DNA from: Limibacter armeniacum
GTDB taxonomy: Bacteria > Bacteroidota > Bacteroidia > Cytophagales > Flammeovirgaceae
Direction: 5' to 3'
DNA length: 64,000 nucleotides
NCBI RefSeq assembly: GCF_036880985.1
Contig: NZ_JBAJNO010000009.1
Span: 3,322,501-3,386,500, forward strand
Under the pieces are notes generated by a model that saw nothing but the letters and a program-made list of their open reading frames with translations, searched no databases and was not told the origin of the DNA. The position numbers and the translations under genes are program-made. Position 1 is the stretch's first letter. The number at the start of each line of letters is the position of its first letter. Shown here piece by piece: positions 27,581 through 36,396 of the stretch.

Positions 27581-28615
27581 TTATCCCATCTCGATGACAA
27601 CGTTGTCAGTCATTGGATGACTTTGACAAGTTAGTACATACCCTTGTTTGATTTCATCTTCACTGAGGGCATCATGCTCTGTCATTTGAACCTTCCCTGA
27701 GATACATTTACCTCGGCAAGCAGTACAAACACCACTTTGGCATGAATAAGGGAGGTCTAAGCCTTCGTCCAAACCAGCTTCAAGGATTGTCTTGTCAGGA
27801 GTTACGGTAAACTCATCCTCTTCACCATCCAAAATTACTTTTACCTTATGAGTTGAAATATCTTCAGCTACAGCGTCCTGTTTAGGAACAAAGCTTTCAT
27901 AGTGGATGCTTGAATTAGATACACGAAGTGTTTTCAGTCCAGTTTTTACAGACTCCATTAGGCCTTCAGGACCACAGAGGAAGTGACGTGCTTCTTCCAT
28001 TTTGGGTAGCTTGTTCATGATATTAACGACTTTGATGTCGTCTATTCTACCAGAATAACCACCCCAAGTATGATCAGGACGGCTTAAAACATGAACAACC
28101 TGTAATCTGTCACCGAATCGCTCTTTCAGGATATCAAGCTTATCTTTAAAAATGATACTGTCTTCAGTTCGGTTGCCATAAACGAGGGAGACCTTACTCT
28201 CTGGCTCGAAGAACAAAACGGACTTCATAATTGACATTAGTGGAGTAATACCACTGCCTGCACCCCAAAGAACAATGTGTCTGGATTTAGACTTGTCTGG
28301 CTCAAAAGTGAAAAGCCCCATTGGTTGCATAACCTCTACAGAGCTGCCTTCTGTAATGTGGTCATTGATGTAATTAGAAACCAAACCTCCTTCTACTCGC
28401 TTCACGGTGACATCAATGGTACTGTCCAATGAAGGAGTTGAACACATAGAGTAAGAACGTCTGCTTTTTATGCCGTCTATATTGAAAATCAGGGTAAGAA
28501 ACTGTCCTGACTGATACTTGATCTTCTTGAAAATAGGCTGCTTGAAGCGTAGGGTAACAGCATCATCTGTTTCCTTGACCACTTCTTTGACTTTTAATGT
28601 ATAGTAATCGTTCAT
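27581..28615 (-). CDS. PaaE-type ferredoxin-NADP(H) oxidoreductase with C-terminal [2Fe-2S] domain
   Basis: The protein is 344 aa. An FAD-binding domain has RRSYSMCSTP, the NAD(P) domain has GAGSGITPLMS and FLCGPEGLM, and a plant-type ferredoxin domain ends the protein with Cys-x4-Cys-x2-Cys (YSCQSGVCTACRGKC) and a distal LTCQSHP cysteine. It passes electrons from NAD(P)H through FAD to the cluster. The architecture is that of PaaE, the reductase of phenylacetyl-CoA epoxidase, but there are no paa genes around it. In Bacteroidota similar lone proteins serve as general ferredoxin reductases. Confidence 0.9.
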   Translation of the reverse strand: MNDYYTLKVKEVVKETDDAVTLRFKQPIFKKIKYQSGQFLTLIFNIDGIKSRRSYSMCSTPSLDSTIDVTVKRVEGGLVSNYINDHITEGSSVEVMQPMGLFTFEPDKSKSRHIVLWGAGSGITPLMSIMKSVLFFEPESKVSLVYGNRTEDSIIFKDKLDILKERFGDRLQVVHVLSRPDHTWGGYSGRIDDIKVVNIMNKLPKMEEARHFLCGPEGLMESVKTGLKTLRVSNSSIHYESFVPKQDAVAEDISTHKVKVILDGEEDEFTVTPDKTILEAGLDEGLDLPYSCQSGVCTACRGKCISGKVQMTEHDALSEDEIKQGYVLTCQSHPMTDNVVIEMG

Positions 28616-28760
28616 TTTGCTTTAAATTATCGAGACGAGGTTTGTCGGTTGTTTTCACAACAAATTACTGATAAATACATGAATTTGCTGTGTAAAACAT
28701 TGTTGCTTCTTCTGAATAAGACTGAAAAACTTACACTTTTGTTTGACTATAGCATATCAA

Positions 28761-29894
28761 CTAGCTTAGTTGCTGTTCAAAATTACTCCAATTGAAGTCT
28801 TTATAAGCTATAACTGAGATAACCGCATCTTCTGTGATGATCTGGTCAGAAGGAGGACAGGTATTGAGCTTGCCATTTTGAACCAAAGCAAACAAGTTAC
28901 AATTGGTGCCAGAGTTTCTTTTGGCAATGGTAACTTTTTCCTCTAGTTCACTCCAAGTCCAACCAATTACTTTTTTCGGATAAACAGTATGTGGGCTTGC
29001 ACCTTGTGAATTACTGAGAAGTTGCTCAATGATTTGTGCCGAATGTTGATCCTGACACTCTTGGACTAGTGCCAATACTTCAAGGTCTCCATAAATTTGA
29101 GTAGAGCTGGTATCTTCAAACATCCATGCATTTTCCTCGTCAACTAGTACGTGCATTATGCGTGTTCCTCCATTGGTAAAGCGTTTTACCAAGTCAATCA
29201 TTGTTCGTGTTGAGCCATCAGAAGCCTTGTTGTTTTTATCAACAGGGAAAACAATTACAGCCTTGTTTTCATTGAGATGTGCTTTTTCATAGGTATCCTG
29301 ACTCAAGATGTTACCTTTTACGAAATGAAGATCCTTTTCGCTTTGCAGGCTGTCAGGTAATTGCTCAAGATTACCATCTACAATACATAGTCCCACACCT
29401 TTTTCCACGTTTCTTAACTCGCGAATCAGGCGGGTCGTTACGGAAGTGCCAGGGAAATTAAATATCACATAACCATTTCTGATAGGATTTTCCATGAAGC
29501 CAAGTCTTTTTTGATCTTTAAGATATTGTTTGTAGTCAAAAGCAGTTGAAAAAAGCATCCCCACGAATGCAATGCCTAAGGTACTAAGGAACATCGTTAC
29601 GATACGTCCCTCTAATGTTTCGGCAGGCTTGTTACCATAACCGACGGTTGTGAATGTCTGCCAAGCTTGCCAGAAGGACTCTTCCCAACTGACATCTTCC
29701 AGCCATTTAAATAGGACCCCAAAAGCAATAAACAGGACAACACACCAAATCAGGATATAGACGAGTTGCTTGCCTGGTGAGTTATCGATGCGTTTTCTCA
29801 ATCGTTGAAATACACTGAGTACATACATGCAGCTTGAAATTATTATTCGTTGATGGATTGAAAAATTTCTGAGCAATATAAAGGTATAAACCAA
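28761..29894 (-). CDS. Two-helix potassium channel with cytoplasmic TrkA-N (RCK) domain
   Basis: The longest frame gives 377 aa. TM1 is about residues 44-63, the pore has the K+ filter TVGYG (residues 83-87), and TM2 (TMFLSTLGIAFVGMLFSTAF) follows. From about 130 an RCK/TrkA-N Rossmann domain begins NGYVIFNFPGTSVTTRLIREL. It resembles MthK-like ligand-gated K+ channels; the GxGxxG is altered to FPGTSV, so nucleotide binding is uncertain. A Met at codon 23 (ATG at 29828) is an equally plausible start. It complements the Trk uptake system elsewhere in the window. Confidence 0.88.
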   Translation of the reverse strand: MVYTFILLRNFSIHQRIIISSCMYVLSVFQRLRKRIDNSPGKQLVYILIWCVVLFIAFGVLFKWLEDVSWEESFWQAWQTFTTVGYGNKPAETLEGRIVTMFLSTLGIAFVGMLFSTAFDYKQYLKDQKRLGFMENPIRNGYVIFNFPGTSVTTRLIRELRNVEKGVGLCIVDGNLEQLPDSLQSEKDLHFVKGNILSQDTYEKAHLNENKAVIVFPVDKNNKASDGSTRTMIDLVKRFTNGGTRIMHVLVDEENAWMFEDTSSTQIYGDLEVLALVQECQDQHSAQIIEQLLSNSQGASPHTVYPKKVIGWTWSELEEKVTIAKRNSGTNCNLFALVQNGKLNTCPPSDQIITEDAVISVIAYKDFNWSNFEQQLS

Positions 29895-29930
29895 GAGTTG
29901 CCAATTGAGCCAAACTCATCACCTGTAGGT

Positions 29931-29962
29931 AAAAAAATAGCTCCGCTTTTTGGGCGGAGCTA
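29931..29962 (-). terminator. Intrinsic terminator after the S46 peptidase gene
   Basis: On the minus strand TAGCTCCGC / GCGGAGCTA followed by seven T. Confidence 0.88.
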
Positions 29963-29989
29963 CTTTGATTTTTAATCCTTTATTACGGA

Positions 29990-32233
29990 TTAGTACTTTT
30001 CAGGCATCAGTGCCTCAAACTTCTTGCTCTTTTCTGGCTTACCACTCATCAATGTCATTTCATTAACGAGGTTAGTAGCTCCATATACCTTATCCACTAC
30101 CCACAGTACATAACGAATATCTACACAGATAGTACGTTGTAGCTCTGGTTCAAAGGCAATATCACCACTCATAGCTTCCCAGTTACCATCAAACGCCAAA
30201 CCGATCAGTTCACCGTTTCCGTTGATAACAGGAGATCCTGAGTTACCACCTGTAATATCGTTGTTTGTAAGGAATCCAATTCTCAACTCACCAGTACGAT
30301 CAGCATAACGTCCATAGTCCTTCGCCAAAACCTTCTCTTTAACTTCTTTTGGCAGAATAAACTCAGGGTTTTTAGGATCTTCTTTTTGAAGTAGTCCTTG
30401 AGCTGTTGTGTAGTAGCTGTAGAACATGGCATCACCAGGGAAGTAATCTTGTACCGAACCGTAAGTCAGACGCATAGTTGAGTTAGCGTTCGGGTAGTAT
30501 TTCTTCTGTTGGTCTGCAGGAAGCTCATTGTTCATCTCACGGATACCTTTTACATACAGTCTGTTACCGTCAGCAATTTTGATTTCAGCTTCTTGAGATT
30601 TTTGTCTTACCTCAAAGAATGCTTCAGTCATAGAACCCATTGCCTGTACCAAAATATCATTTTGCATCACATCAGCAGAAGGATTTTCGATGAAGTCACC
30701 CACTTTCGCTTTCGTAGTCAGGAAAGAAGCTTCGTAAGCTGAGTCAGCAAAAGCTTGGAAGTCCCCATCAAATTGCTCTTCAATAGTATTGAATACAGCA
30801 GGAACAGGAAGATTCTTGTTTTCAGGTCTTGACAGGACATCCTTGTATTTTTTGAGCATTACAGCACAAAGTTCCTTGTCTGTCATGTAATTGTAGTCCT
30901 TGAAGTGATCTTCAATAGTTTTAAGGATTTTCTCCTTTGCTTCAGGAGCAGGTTCACCACCCATTGATTTAGCATAACCTTGCAGCGCATTGATCAGTTT
31001 TGTTGATTCAATTGCTCTTGCAGCCTGAGTGAAAAGAATCAACTCAGTGGTAGCGTCATGTTTTGCTTTAAAGCCTTCTTCAATATTAGGAAGGGCATCG
31101 CTATAAGCTGTCTTTCTGCTATCATCAGCATTGACCCACTTTGTGAAAGCATCTTCTTCTTTTTGCTTTTTGTCATAAACTTTCAGGCGTTTTAGTCCTT
31201 TGGTCTGTCCCATGAAATACTTCCAGTAGTTGGCAGTACTAGCAAACTTAGATGCGTATTGTAATCTTACCTTAGGGTCAGCATCCATGTACTTTCTCCA
31301 TGTCTTAAGGCGAGCGTCTCTCATTTCAACAAAAAGAGGGTTGAATACATCAATCTGATGTTCTACACCGTAAGAAGTCAGGTAGCGATCAGTAGAGCCA
31401 GGGTAGCCCATGATCATGGCAAAATCATCCTTGATTACACCGTTGATAGAAACAGGTAAGTGGTGTTTAGGTTTGTAAGGAACATTCTCTTTGCTGTAAG
31501 CAGCAGGCTTGTTGTCCTTGCTTGCATAAACACGGAACATAGAAAAGTCACCTGTATGGCGAGGCCACATCCAGTTGTCAGTGTCACCACCAAACTTACC
31601 AATTGATTCAGGAGGAGTACCTACCAGACGGATGTCGTCATAACGCTCATATGTGAACATGTAGAACTCATTGTTGTCAAAGAATGACTTCACCTGAATT
31701 TCATAGTTAGGATTTTTCTCTTCAGCTTCTGTCTGAACTTGTTTCATCAGTTCTTGAGCTTTCTTGATACGCTCATCCATTGTAAGGTCGCCCAGTTCCT
31801 TGTTGATGCGTTCGGTAACGTCATCCATTCTTACAAGAAAACGAACAAACAGTCCTTCAATTGGAATTTCTTCTGCGTGGTTTCTTGCCCAAAAGCCATT
31901 CTCAAGGTAGTTTTTCTCTACTGTACTTACCATCTGGATACCGTCATAACCACAGTGATGGTTGGTTAAGATCAAACCTCTGTCTGATACGATTTCACCT
32001 GTACAGAATCCGCCAAAAGAGATAATTGCATCTTTCAGGGATGAGTTATTGACACTGTAGATCTCTTCAGGGGTTAGCTTAAGCCCCATTTTCTTCATGT
32101 CAACATAGTTCAGCCTGTCAATAAACATTGGAAGCCACATACCTTCATCAGAAGGCTTTTTTGCTGATTCAGCAGCAAAACCTTGCAGGGAAAGCACGGC
32201 CATCAGTGCCAGAATAATTGTTCGTTTTAGCAT
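29990..32233 (-). CDS. S46 family serine dipeptidyl-peptidase, DPP7-like
   Basis: The protein is 747 aa. A signal peptide (residues 1-20, ending FAAES) sends it to the periplasm. The chymotrypsin-like halves carry TNHHCG (catalytic His93) and TGGNSGSPV (Ser665), with a middle helical domain unique to S46. Eighteen residues after the serine is Gly683 (AFDGNWE); the equivalent residue is Gly in DPP7, which prefers hydrophobic P1 residues, and Arg in DPP11, which prefers Asp/Glu. It therefore should cleave dipeptides with hydrophobic P1 from oligopeptides. It is monocistronic, with its own terminator. Confidence 0.95.
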   Translation of the reverse strand: MLKRTIILALMAVLSLQGFAAESAKKPSDEGMWLPMFIDRLNYVDMKKMGLKLTPEEIYSVNNSSLKDAIISFGGFCTGEIVSDRGLILTNHHCGYDGIQMVSTVEKNYLENGFWARNHAEEIPIEGLFVRFLVRMDDVTERINKELGDLTMDERIKKAQELMKQVQTEAEEKNPNYEIQVKSFFDNNEFYMFTYERYDDIRLVGTPPESIGKFGGDTDNWMWPRHTGDFSMFRVYASKDNKPAAYSKENVPYKPKHHLPVSINGVIKDDFAMIMGYPGSTDRYLTSYGVEHQIDVFNPLFVEMRDARLKTWRKYMDADPKVRLQYASKFASTANYWKYFMGQTKGLKRLKVYDKKQKEEDAFTKWVNADDSRKTAYSDALPNIEEGFKAKHDATTELILFTQAARAIESTKLINALQGYAKSMGGEPAPEAKEKILKTIEDHFKDYNYMTDKELCAVMLKKYKDVLSRPENKNLPVPAVFNTIEEQFDGDFQAFADSAYEASFLTTKAKVGDFIENPSADVMQNDILVQAMGSMTEAFFEVRQKSQEAEIKIADGNRLYVKGIREMNNELPADQQKKYYPNANSTMRLTYGSVQDYFPGDAMFYSYYTTAQGLLQKEDPKNPEFILPKEVKEKVLAKDYGRYADRTGELRIGFLTNNDITGGNSGSPVINGNGELIGLAFDGNWEAMSGDIAFEPELQRTICVDIRYVLWVVDKVYGATNLVNEMTLMSGKPEKSKKFEALMPEKY

Positions 32234-32574
32234 GTTTATGATATGATTGTAATTATAAAAAGATTACGTAGTATGAATCTATCGCAATTCTACTAAATAT
32301 TGTTTGAAATCACTGCTTGCAAGTGATAAATCAGAAGGCTGAATTGTAGTATAAGGAGAGATTGCTTAGGAACAGAGGTTTAGATAATAATGTGTGGTAG
32401 AAATTCGTTTATCTAAAAAAAGTTCAATATTTTATTGACGTATAAATATGTTTGGAGTCACTTTTGTATACTTTACCTTCAATTTAAGCCCAAACACCTA
32501 TTTCCTATTTTATTAATAGGTAGTGTTTTTACACATTATCGAAAATATTCTCAAAAACAAAACAAGCAATTACC
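32234..32574. other. Divergent intergenic region between the S46 peptidase and TPR protein genes
   Basis: A/T-rich 341-bp divergent region with a possible -7 box (TATGTTTG, 32447-32454) for the plus-strand gene. No ORF or RNA gene seen. Confidence 0.45.
32447..32454 (+). promoter_or_regulatory. Putative -7 box (TATGTTTG) of the TPR protein gene
   Basis: Matches TAnnTTTG; would give a leader of about 114 nt. A TTGAC at 32435 is too close to be its -33 element. Confidence 0.3.
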
Positions 32575-34182
32575 TTGAAACAGGTTCTATTTATTCTCCT
32601 TTTGAGTATTCTCTCAAGTGTCGGTCTCAAGGCACAATCACTTACCGTATATTACAGCCAAGGAAAGCAGGCTTTTGACCAAGGTAAATATAGCGCGGCT
32701 ATTCAGGAGCTGCAAAAAGCTCGTCTTGAAGGGAAAAACAATCCTAAGCATGAAGATTACTTGTTGACGTTACGTTATTTGGCACTTTCATATAGAGAGT
32801 TGAAGCAGTATGGTGATGCTGTTGTTTACTTCAAAACGTATGAAACAGCCTTGCAAGGAGTGGGGAAAGCTTCCTCTGAAGAGATGGCTGAGTTAAAAGA
32901 ACTGATGGCTGAGACATCAGTACAGATGCGTATGTATCCTGAAGCGGCAAAGTATTACGAAGAAGGTCTGAGTGTAAGAGAAAAAGTAAATGGCAAGCAG
33001 TCAGATGCATATGCCAAAATGTTACATAGCTTAGCCAAGCTGTTTGCAGGAGGAAAGAAATATGCTCCAGCAGCAGGGTATTATAAGGAGCTGTATACGA
33101 TTACTAAAGAACTTTCAGGTGGAAAGACAGCTTACTTTGGTGATATTACTGATGAGGCTGGAGATGTCTTGATGGCAAGCAAGAAGTTTGAAGGAGCAGT
33201 AGCTATGTACAAAGAGGCAGGGCAAGCCTATAGTGCAGCAGGAAAGATACAAGACCATTTGGATGTGTATAAGAAGCAGTCACAAGCTTTTGAGCAGATT
33301 GGTCTGACTACTGAAGCGGTTACAGCTTATGTCAACTATCTGCATAAAGCGGGAGAGCATATGGAAGACCGTAAGGCTTATGTATCTGAGATAGATGAAA
33401 TCGTAAAGAAATTTAATGAGCTTGGAGCTCATAAAGAGGCTGACGATATCTTGCACATCAAGATGAAAGCAGTAGCCGATATCTATGGAATGCAGAGTGT
33501 AGAAGCTGCAGATGTAAGTATGGAAATGGCTCGCATCAATATGGATGGGGGTAACCTTGATAAAGCTGAAGAGTATATTCAAAATGCGATTAGTGTAAGA
33601 AAAGAGAAGCTAGGTGCTACAAGTCCTGAATATGCTGCTAGCAGAGATGCATTGGGAAAAATAAAGGCAGCAAAAGGAATGGATGCTGAAGCTGAAAAAA
33701 TATTTAAGGAAGGAATTGAAATGAGAAAAAGCAGCTTGCCTCAATTCCACCCTGATTATGCGGAAGCATTGGATAATTTGGCTCATTTTTACATCAAGCG
33801 AGAGCGTTACGAAGAGGCTGAGGCTTTAATTAAGGAAGAGATAGAGATTACTGCTGAAAAGCCAGGAAAACAGCATGTTGCTTATGCCAAGGCAGTTGGT
33901 AGCATGGCGCAGCTGTTGACTGCTCAGCAAAAATTCAAAGAAGCAGAACCATTGTTGAAAGAAGAATGTGCAGTGAAAGGAACATTTTATGGTAAGCTTA
34001 CTTTGGAGCATGCATTGTCAGTTAAGAATCTGGGAGACTTTTATAAGAAAAGCAACAATAGCCAAATGGCCATTCAGACTTATCGCAGGGCAATTTCCTT
34101 ATTTGAAGGGGCAAGAGCTAAAGACACGAAATACGTAAAAGAGATCTATGACAGCATTGGAGAGATCAATGATAATAAATAG
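32575..34182 (+). CDS. Exported tetratricopeptide-repeat protein
   Basis: The protein is 535 aa. It has a signal peptide (KQVLFILLLSILSSVGLKAQ) ending near residue 21, then about ten TPR units, e.g. YYSQGKQAFDQGKYSAAIQELQKA, PEAAKYYEEGLSVREKV and PDYAEALDNLAHFYIKRERYEEAEAL. The 42-residue kinesin-light-chain-like periodicity in the second half is evident. TPR proteins are scaffolds for protein complexes; it should act in the periplasm or at the outer membrane. The start is TTG at 32575, supported by the signal peptide directly after it. It is a single-gene unit ended by a bidirectional terminator. Confidence 0.85.
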   Translation: MKQVLFILLLSILSSVGLKAQSLTVYYSQGKQAFDQGKYSAAIQELQKARLEGKNNPKHEDYLLTLRYLALSYRELKQYGDAVVYFKTYETALQGVGKASSEEMAELKELMAETSVQMRMYPEAAKYYEEGLSVREKVNGKQSDAYAKMLHSLAKLFAGGKKYAPAAGYYKELYTITKELSGGKTAYFGDITDEAGDVLMASKKFEGAVAMYKEAGQAYSAAGKIQDHLDVYKKQSQAFEQIGLTTEAVTAYVNYLHKAGEHMEDRKAYVSEIDEIVKKFNELGAHKEADDILHIKMKAVADIYGMQSVEAADVSMEMARINMDGGNLDKAEEYIQNAISVRKEKLGATSPEYAASRDALGKIKAAKGMDAEAEKIFKEGIEMRKSSLPQFHPDYAEALDNLAHFYIKRERYEEAEALIKEEIEITAEKPGKQHVAYAKAVGSMAQLLTAQQKFKEAEPLLKEECAVKGTFYGKLTLEHALSVKNLGDFYKKSNNSQMAIQTYRRAISLFEGARAKDTKYVKEIYDSIGEINDNK

Positions 34183-34207
34183 TCATAGGTTTAATGATTA
34201 CTAAAAT

Positions 34208-34245
34208 AAAAGCACCTCAGTAGTATCAATTACTGAGGTGCTTTT
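34208..34245. terminator. Bidirectional intrinsic terminator
   Basis: Perfect stem AAAAGCACCTCAGTA / TACTGAGGTGCTTTT between convergent genes. Confidence 0.92.
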
Positions 34246-34265
34246 GTATTTGAGGGTATCCCTTT

Positions 34266-35777
34266 TTATGAATTGTGTTGGTGTTGGTATGCTTTGCCAA
34301 TATTGTTGATGATGTCAGAGGCTATTAAAGCTTCCTGACCATATTCAGAAGCAGCCAAGTCACCAGCGAGCCCATGCAAATAAACCCCTAGGATTGCAGC
34401 CTCACCCGGAGCATAGCCTTGTGATAGTAATGCTGTAATTACGCCTGTTAGGACATCTCCACTTCCTCCTGTAGCCATCCCTGGATTTCCAGTAGAATTG
34501 AAATAAACCCTTCCAAGTGGTGTAGCAACAGATGTATGAGCTCCTTTAAGAACAACTACTACCTGATACCGTTTGGCAAACATGATTTGAAGTTCTAACC
34601 GTTCATAATCATCCTCGAATGTTTGGTCACCGAGTAGCCGTTCAAATTCTTTTGGGTGTGGTGTTAGAATACTACCTTCTGGAAGTTGGTCAAGAAGTTC
34701 TTTGTTCTGGCTTAAAATGTTCAAGGCATCCGCATCTAATACCATTGGTTTATCATAGTTTTCCAGAATATCCTCCATCATTTGCTGAGTATCCATGAAT
34801 GTGCCGATTCCAGGACCAATTCCTACAGACTGGTACTTGTCTAGTGGTACAGGTGCTTTGGATAAAAGGTCAAACTCAGGGTCTGTCATACACATGGCTT
34901 CGGGTACAGTTGTTTGCATGATATTGAACCCGCAGTATGGTACATAAGTGGTAAGCAAGCCTAAACCGGTGCGAAGTGCTGCTTTTGCACAAAGCTGAAT
35001 AGCACCTACTTTTCCTTTGCTACCACCAATAAGCAACGTGTGACCGTAAGTGCCTTTATGTGAAAACTTACTTCGCTTCTTGATGATAGAGTTGATAAAG
35101 GAACTGTCTGTATAAATGTAAGGGGTTGAGGTTTGTCGGATAAAGGCAGGGCTTAAACCTATGTCGACTACCGTGAAGTTTCCTGTAAATACTTCATTTT
35201 GAGGGAGCATAAAGGATAGCTTTGGTGTTTGGAAGCTTACCGTATGGTCAGGTTTGATGATATGTACAGATGTGCTTTGTGTATTGCAAAAGAGTCCTGA
35301 TGCAATGTCTACAGAGATGATTGTAGCATTGCTGCTATTAATATGGTCGATGAGTTGACCTGTAAAGCCTGTGATAGGTCTTGATAAGCCGGAACCGAAT
35401 ATGGCATCGATTACGAGGTCTTGTGAATGAAGGACAGGAAAGTCCTCCTTATTGTTAATATTTTTAATTTCTTTCAGTTTTTTCAGCCTCTTTTCATTGG
35501 TGTTGAAGTCAGGAGATTGCTTGTCTGAAAACCTGACAGCATAAAGTCTGACATCATATTTTTGCTCAAGTAAAAGTCGGCCAATAGCAAGTCCATCGCC
35601 ACCGTTATTGCCTGTGCCACAGAAGATATGTACAGGCTGTTGCGCTGTGAACTTATTTGTAAACCATTCCGTAAACTTTAGTGAGGCACGTTCCATTAAG
35701 TCAATGGAGGGGATAGGTTCATTGGCAATTGTGTAGGCATCCCATTGTCGGATTTGATCTGCGGATAGTATTGTCAT
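34266..35777 (-). CDS. nnr: Bifunctional NAD(P)HX epimerase / ADP-dependent NAD(P)HX dehydratase
   Basis: The protein is 503 aa. The N-terminal YjeF_N epimerase domain (1 to about 215) has FCGTGNNGGDGLAIGRLL; the C-terminal carbohydrate-kinase-like dehydratase domain (about 225-500) has GTYGHTLLIGGSKGKVGA, LTPHPKEF and NPGMATGGSGDVLTG. It repairs hydrated NADH and NADPH. The fused form is the usual bacterial one. The coding region is monocistronic, and the next gene upstream (tatA) is divergent. Confidence 0.96.
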   Translation of the reverse strand: MTILSADQIRQWDAYTIANEPIPSIDLMERASLKFTEWFTNKFTAQQPVHIFCGTGNNGGDGLAIGRLLLEQKYDVRLYAVRFSDKQSPDFNTNEKRLKKLKEIKNINNKEDFPVLHSQDLVIDAIFGSGLSRPITGFTGQLIDHINSSNATIISVDIASGLFCNTQSTSVHIIKPDHTVSFQTPKLSFMLPQNEVFTGNFTVVDIGLSPAFIRQTSTPYIYTDSSFINSIIKKRSKFSHKGTYGHTLLIGGSKGKVGAIQLCAKAALRTGLGLLTTYVPYCGFNIMQTTVPEAMCMTDPEFDLLSKAPVPLDKYQSVGIGPGIGTFMDTQQMMEDILENYDKPMVLDADALNILSQNKELLDQLPEGSILTPHPKEFERLLGDQTFEDDYERLELQIMFAKRYQVVVVLKGAHTSVATPLGRVYFNSTGNPGMATGGSGDVLTGVITALLSQGYAPGEAAILGVYLHGLAGDLAASEYGQEALIASDIINNIGKAYQHQHNS

Positions 35778-35932
35778 ACTGGCTATGTAATATAAAAGGA
35801 AGAATACTGAAAGAAATTTACGAACTTAGCTCGGATAATGAAGCATTAAAATGACAGTTTATGCTAGTTTGAAAAGTATATTTCAGCTTCATATTCAATG
35901 AATTGTAAGTGATTTCAAATACAGGAATTCTT

Positions 35933-35962
35933 TTGTTATTTACTAATAATAAATTAGATTTG
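35933..35962 (+). promoter_or_regulatory. Putative promoter of tatA
   Basis: TTG (35933-35935) and TAGATTTG (35955-35962) with a 19-bp spacer fit the Bacteroidota -33/-7 pattern, with transcription starting near 35969. Confidence 0.5.
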
Positions 35963-35987
35963 CGGCACATTTAAAAACAACTGAACT

Positions 35988-36197
35988 ATGGAAACACTAG
36001 CTATATTACTCTTTGGTATGCCTGGGGGCTTCGAATGGTTAATTATTATTCTTGTTATCCTTTTGCTCTTTGGTGCGAAAAGAATTCCAGAGCTGGCAAG
36101 AGGCCTTGGTAAAGGTATCAGAGAATTCAATGACGCGAAAAAGCAGTTAAGCAGCGAAATTGAAGAAGGTTTGAAAGATGATAAGAAAGAAAGCTAA
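35988..36197 (+). CDS. tatA: Twin-arginine translocase subunit TatA
   Basis: The protein is 69 aa. A hydrophobic N-terminal helix (EWLIIILVILLLFGAKRIPEL) joins directly to an amphipathic helix (ARGLGKGIREFNDAKKQL) through the FGxKRIPEL hinge typical of TatA/E, followed by a charged tail. It multimerises to form the pore that exports folded proteins. TatC is not in the window. Confidence 0.95.
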   Translation: METLAILLFGMPGGFEWLIIILVILLLFGAKRIPELARGLGKGIREFNDAKKQLSSEIEEGLKDDKKES

Positions 36198-36257
36198 GAG
36201 ATGTGCCAGTGTTTTGTTGGGTATATCTATAAAAAATAAGTTATTTCTTTTGAAAGA

Positions 36258-36305
36258 AGAGAAGTTTATCTTTGTTTCGACAAATTGATAAACTTCTTTT
36301 TTATT
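36258..36305 (+). terminator. Intrinsic terminator after tatA
   Basis: Stem GAAGTTTATC (36261-36270) / GATAAACTTC (36287-36296) followed by a run of T, about 60 bp after the stop. Confidence 0.8.
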
Positions 36306-36396
36306 GCGTTTTGGCACTTTCACTCTTTTACCGATGTAAAAGGGCTTTGTCAGGCACGCTTTACTGTTTTCTCTAATAACAAATTTACTTAGCTCT

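Noticed and set aside
27581-28615. Phenylacetate degradation reductase (PaaE) as a specific assignment
   Set aside because: No paaABCD or other phenylacetate genes nearby; only the domain architecture is shared.
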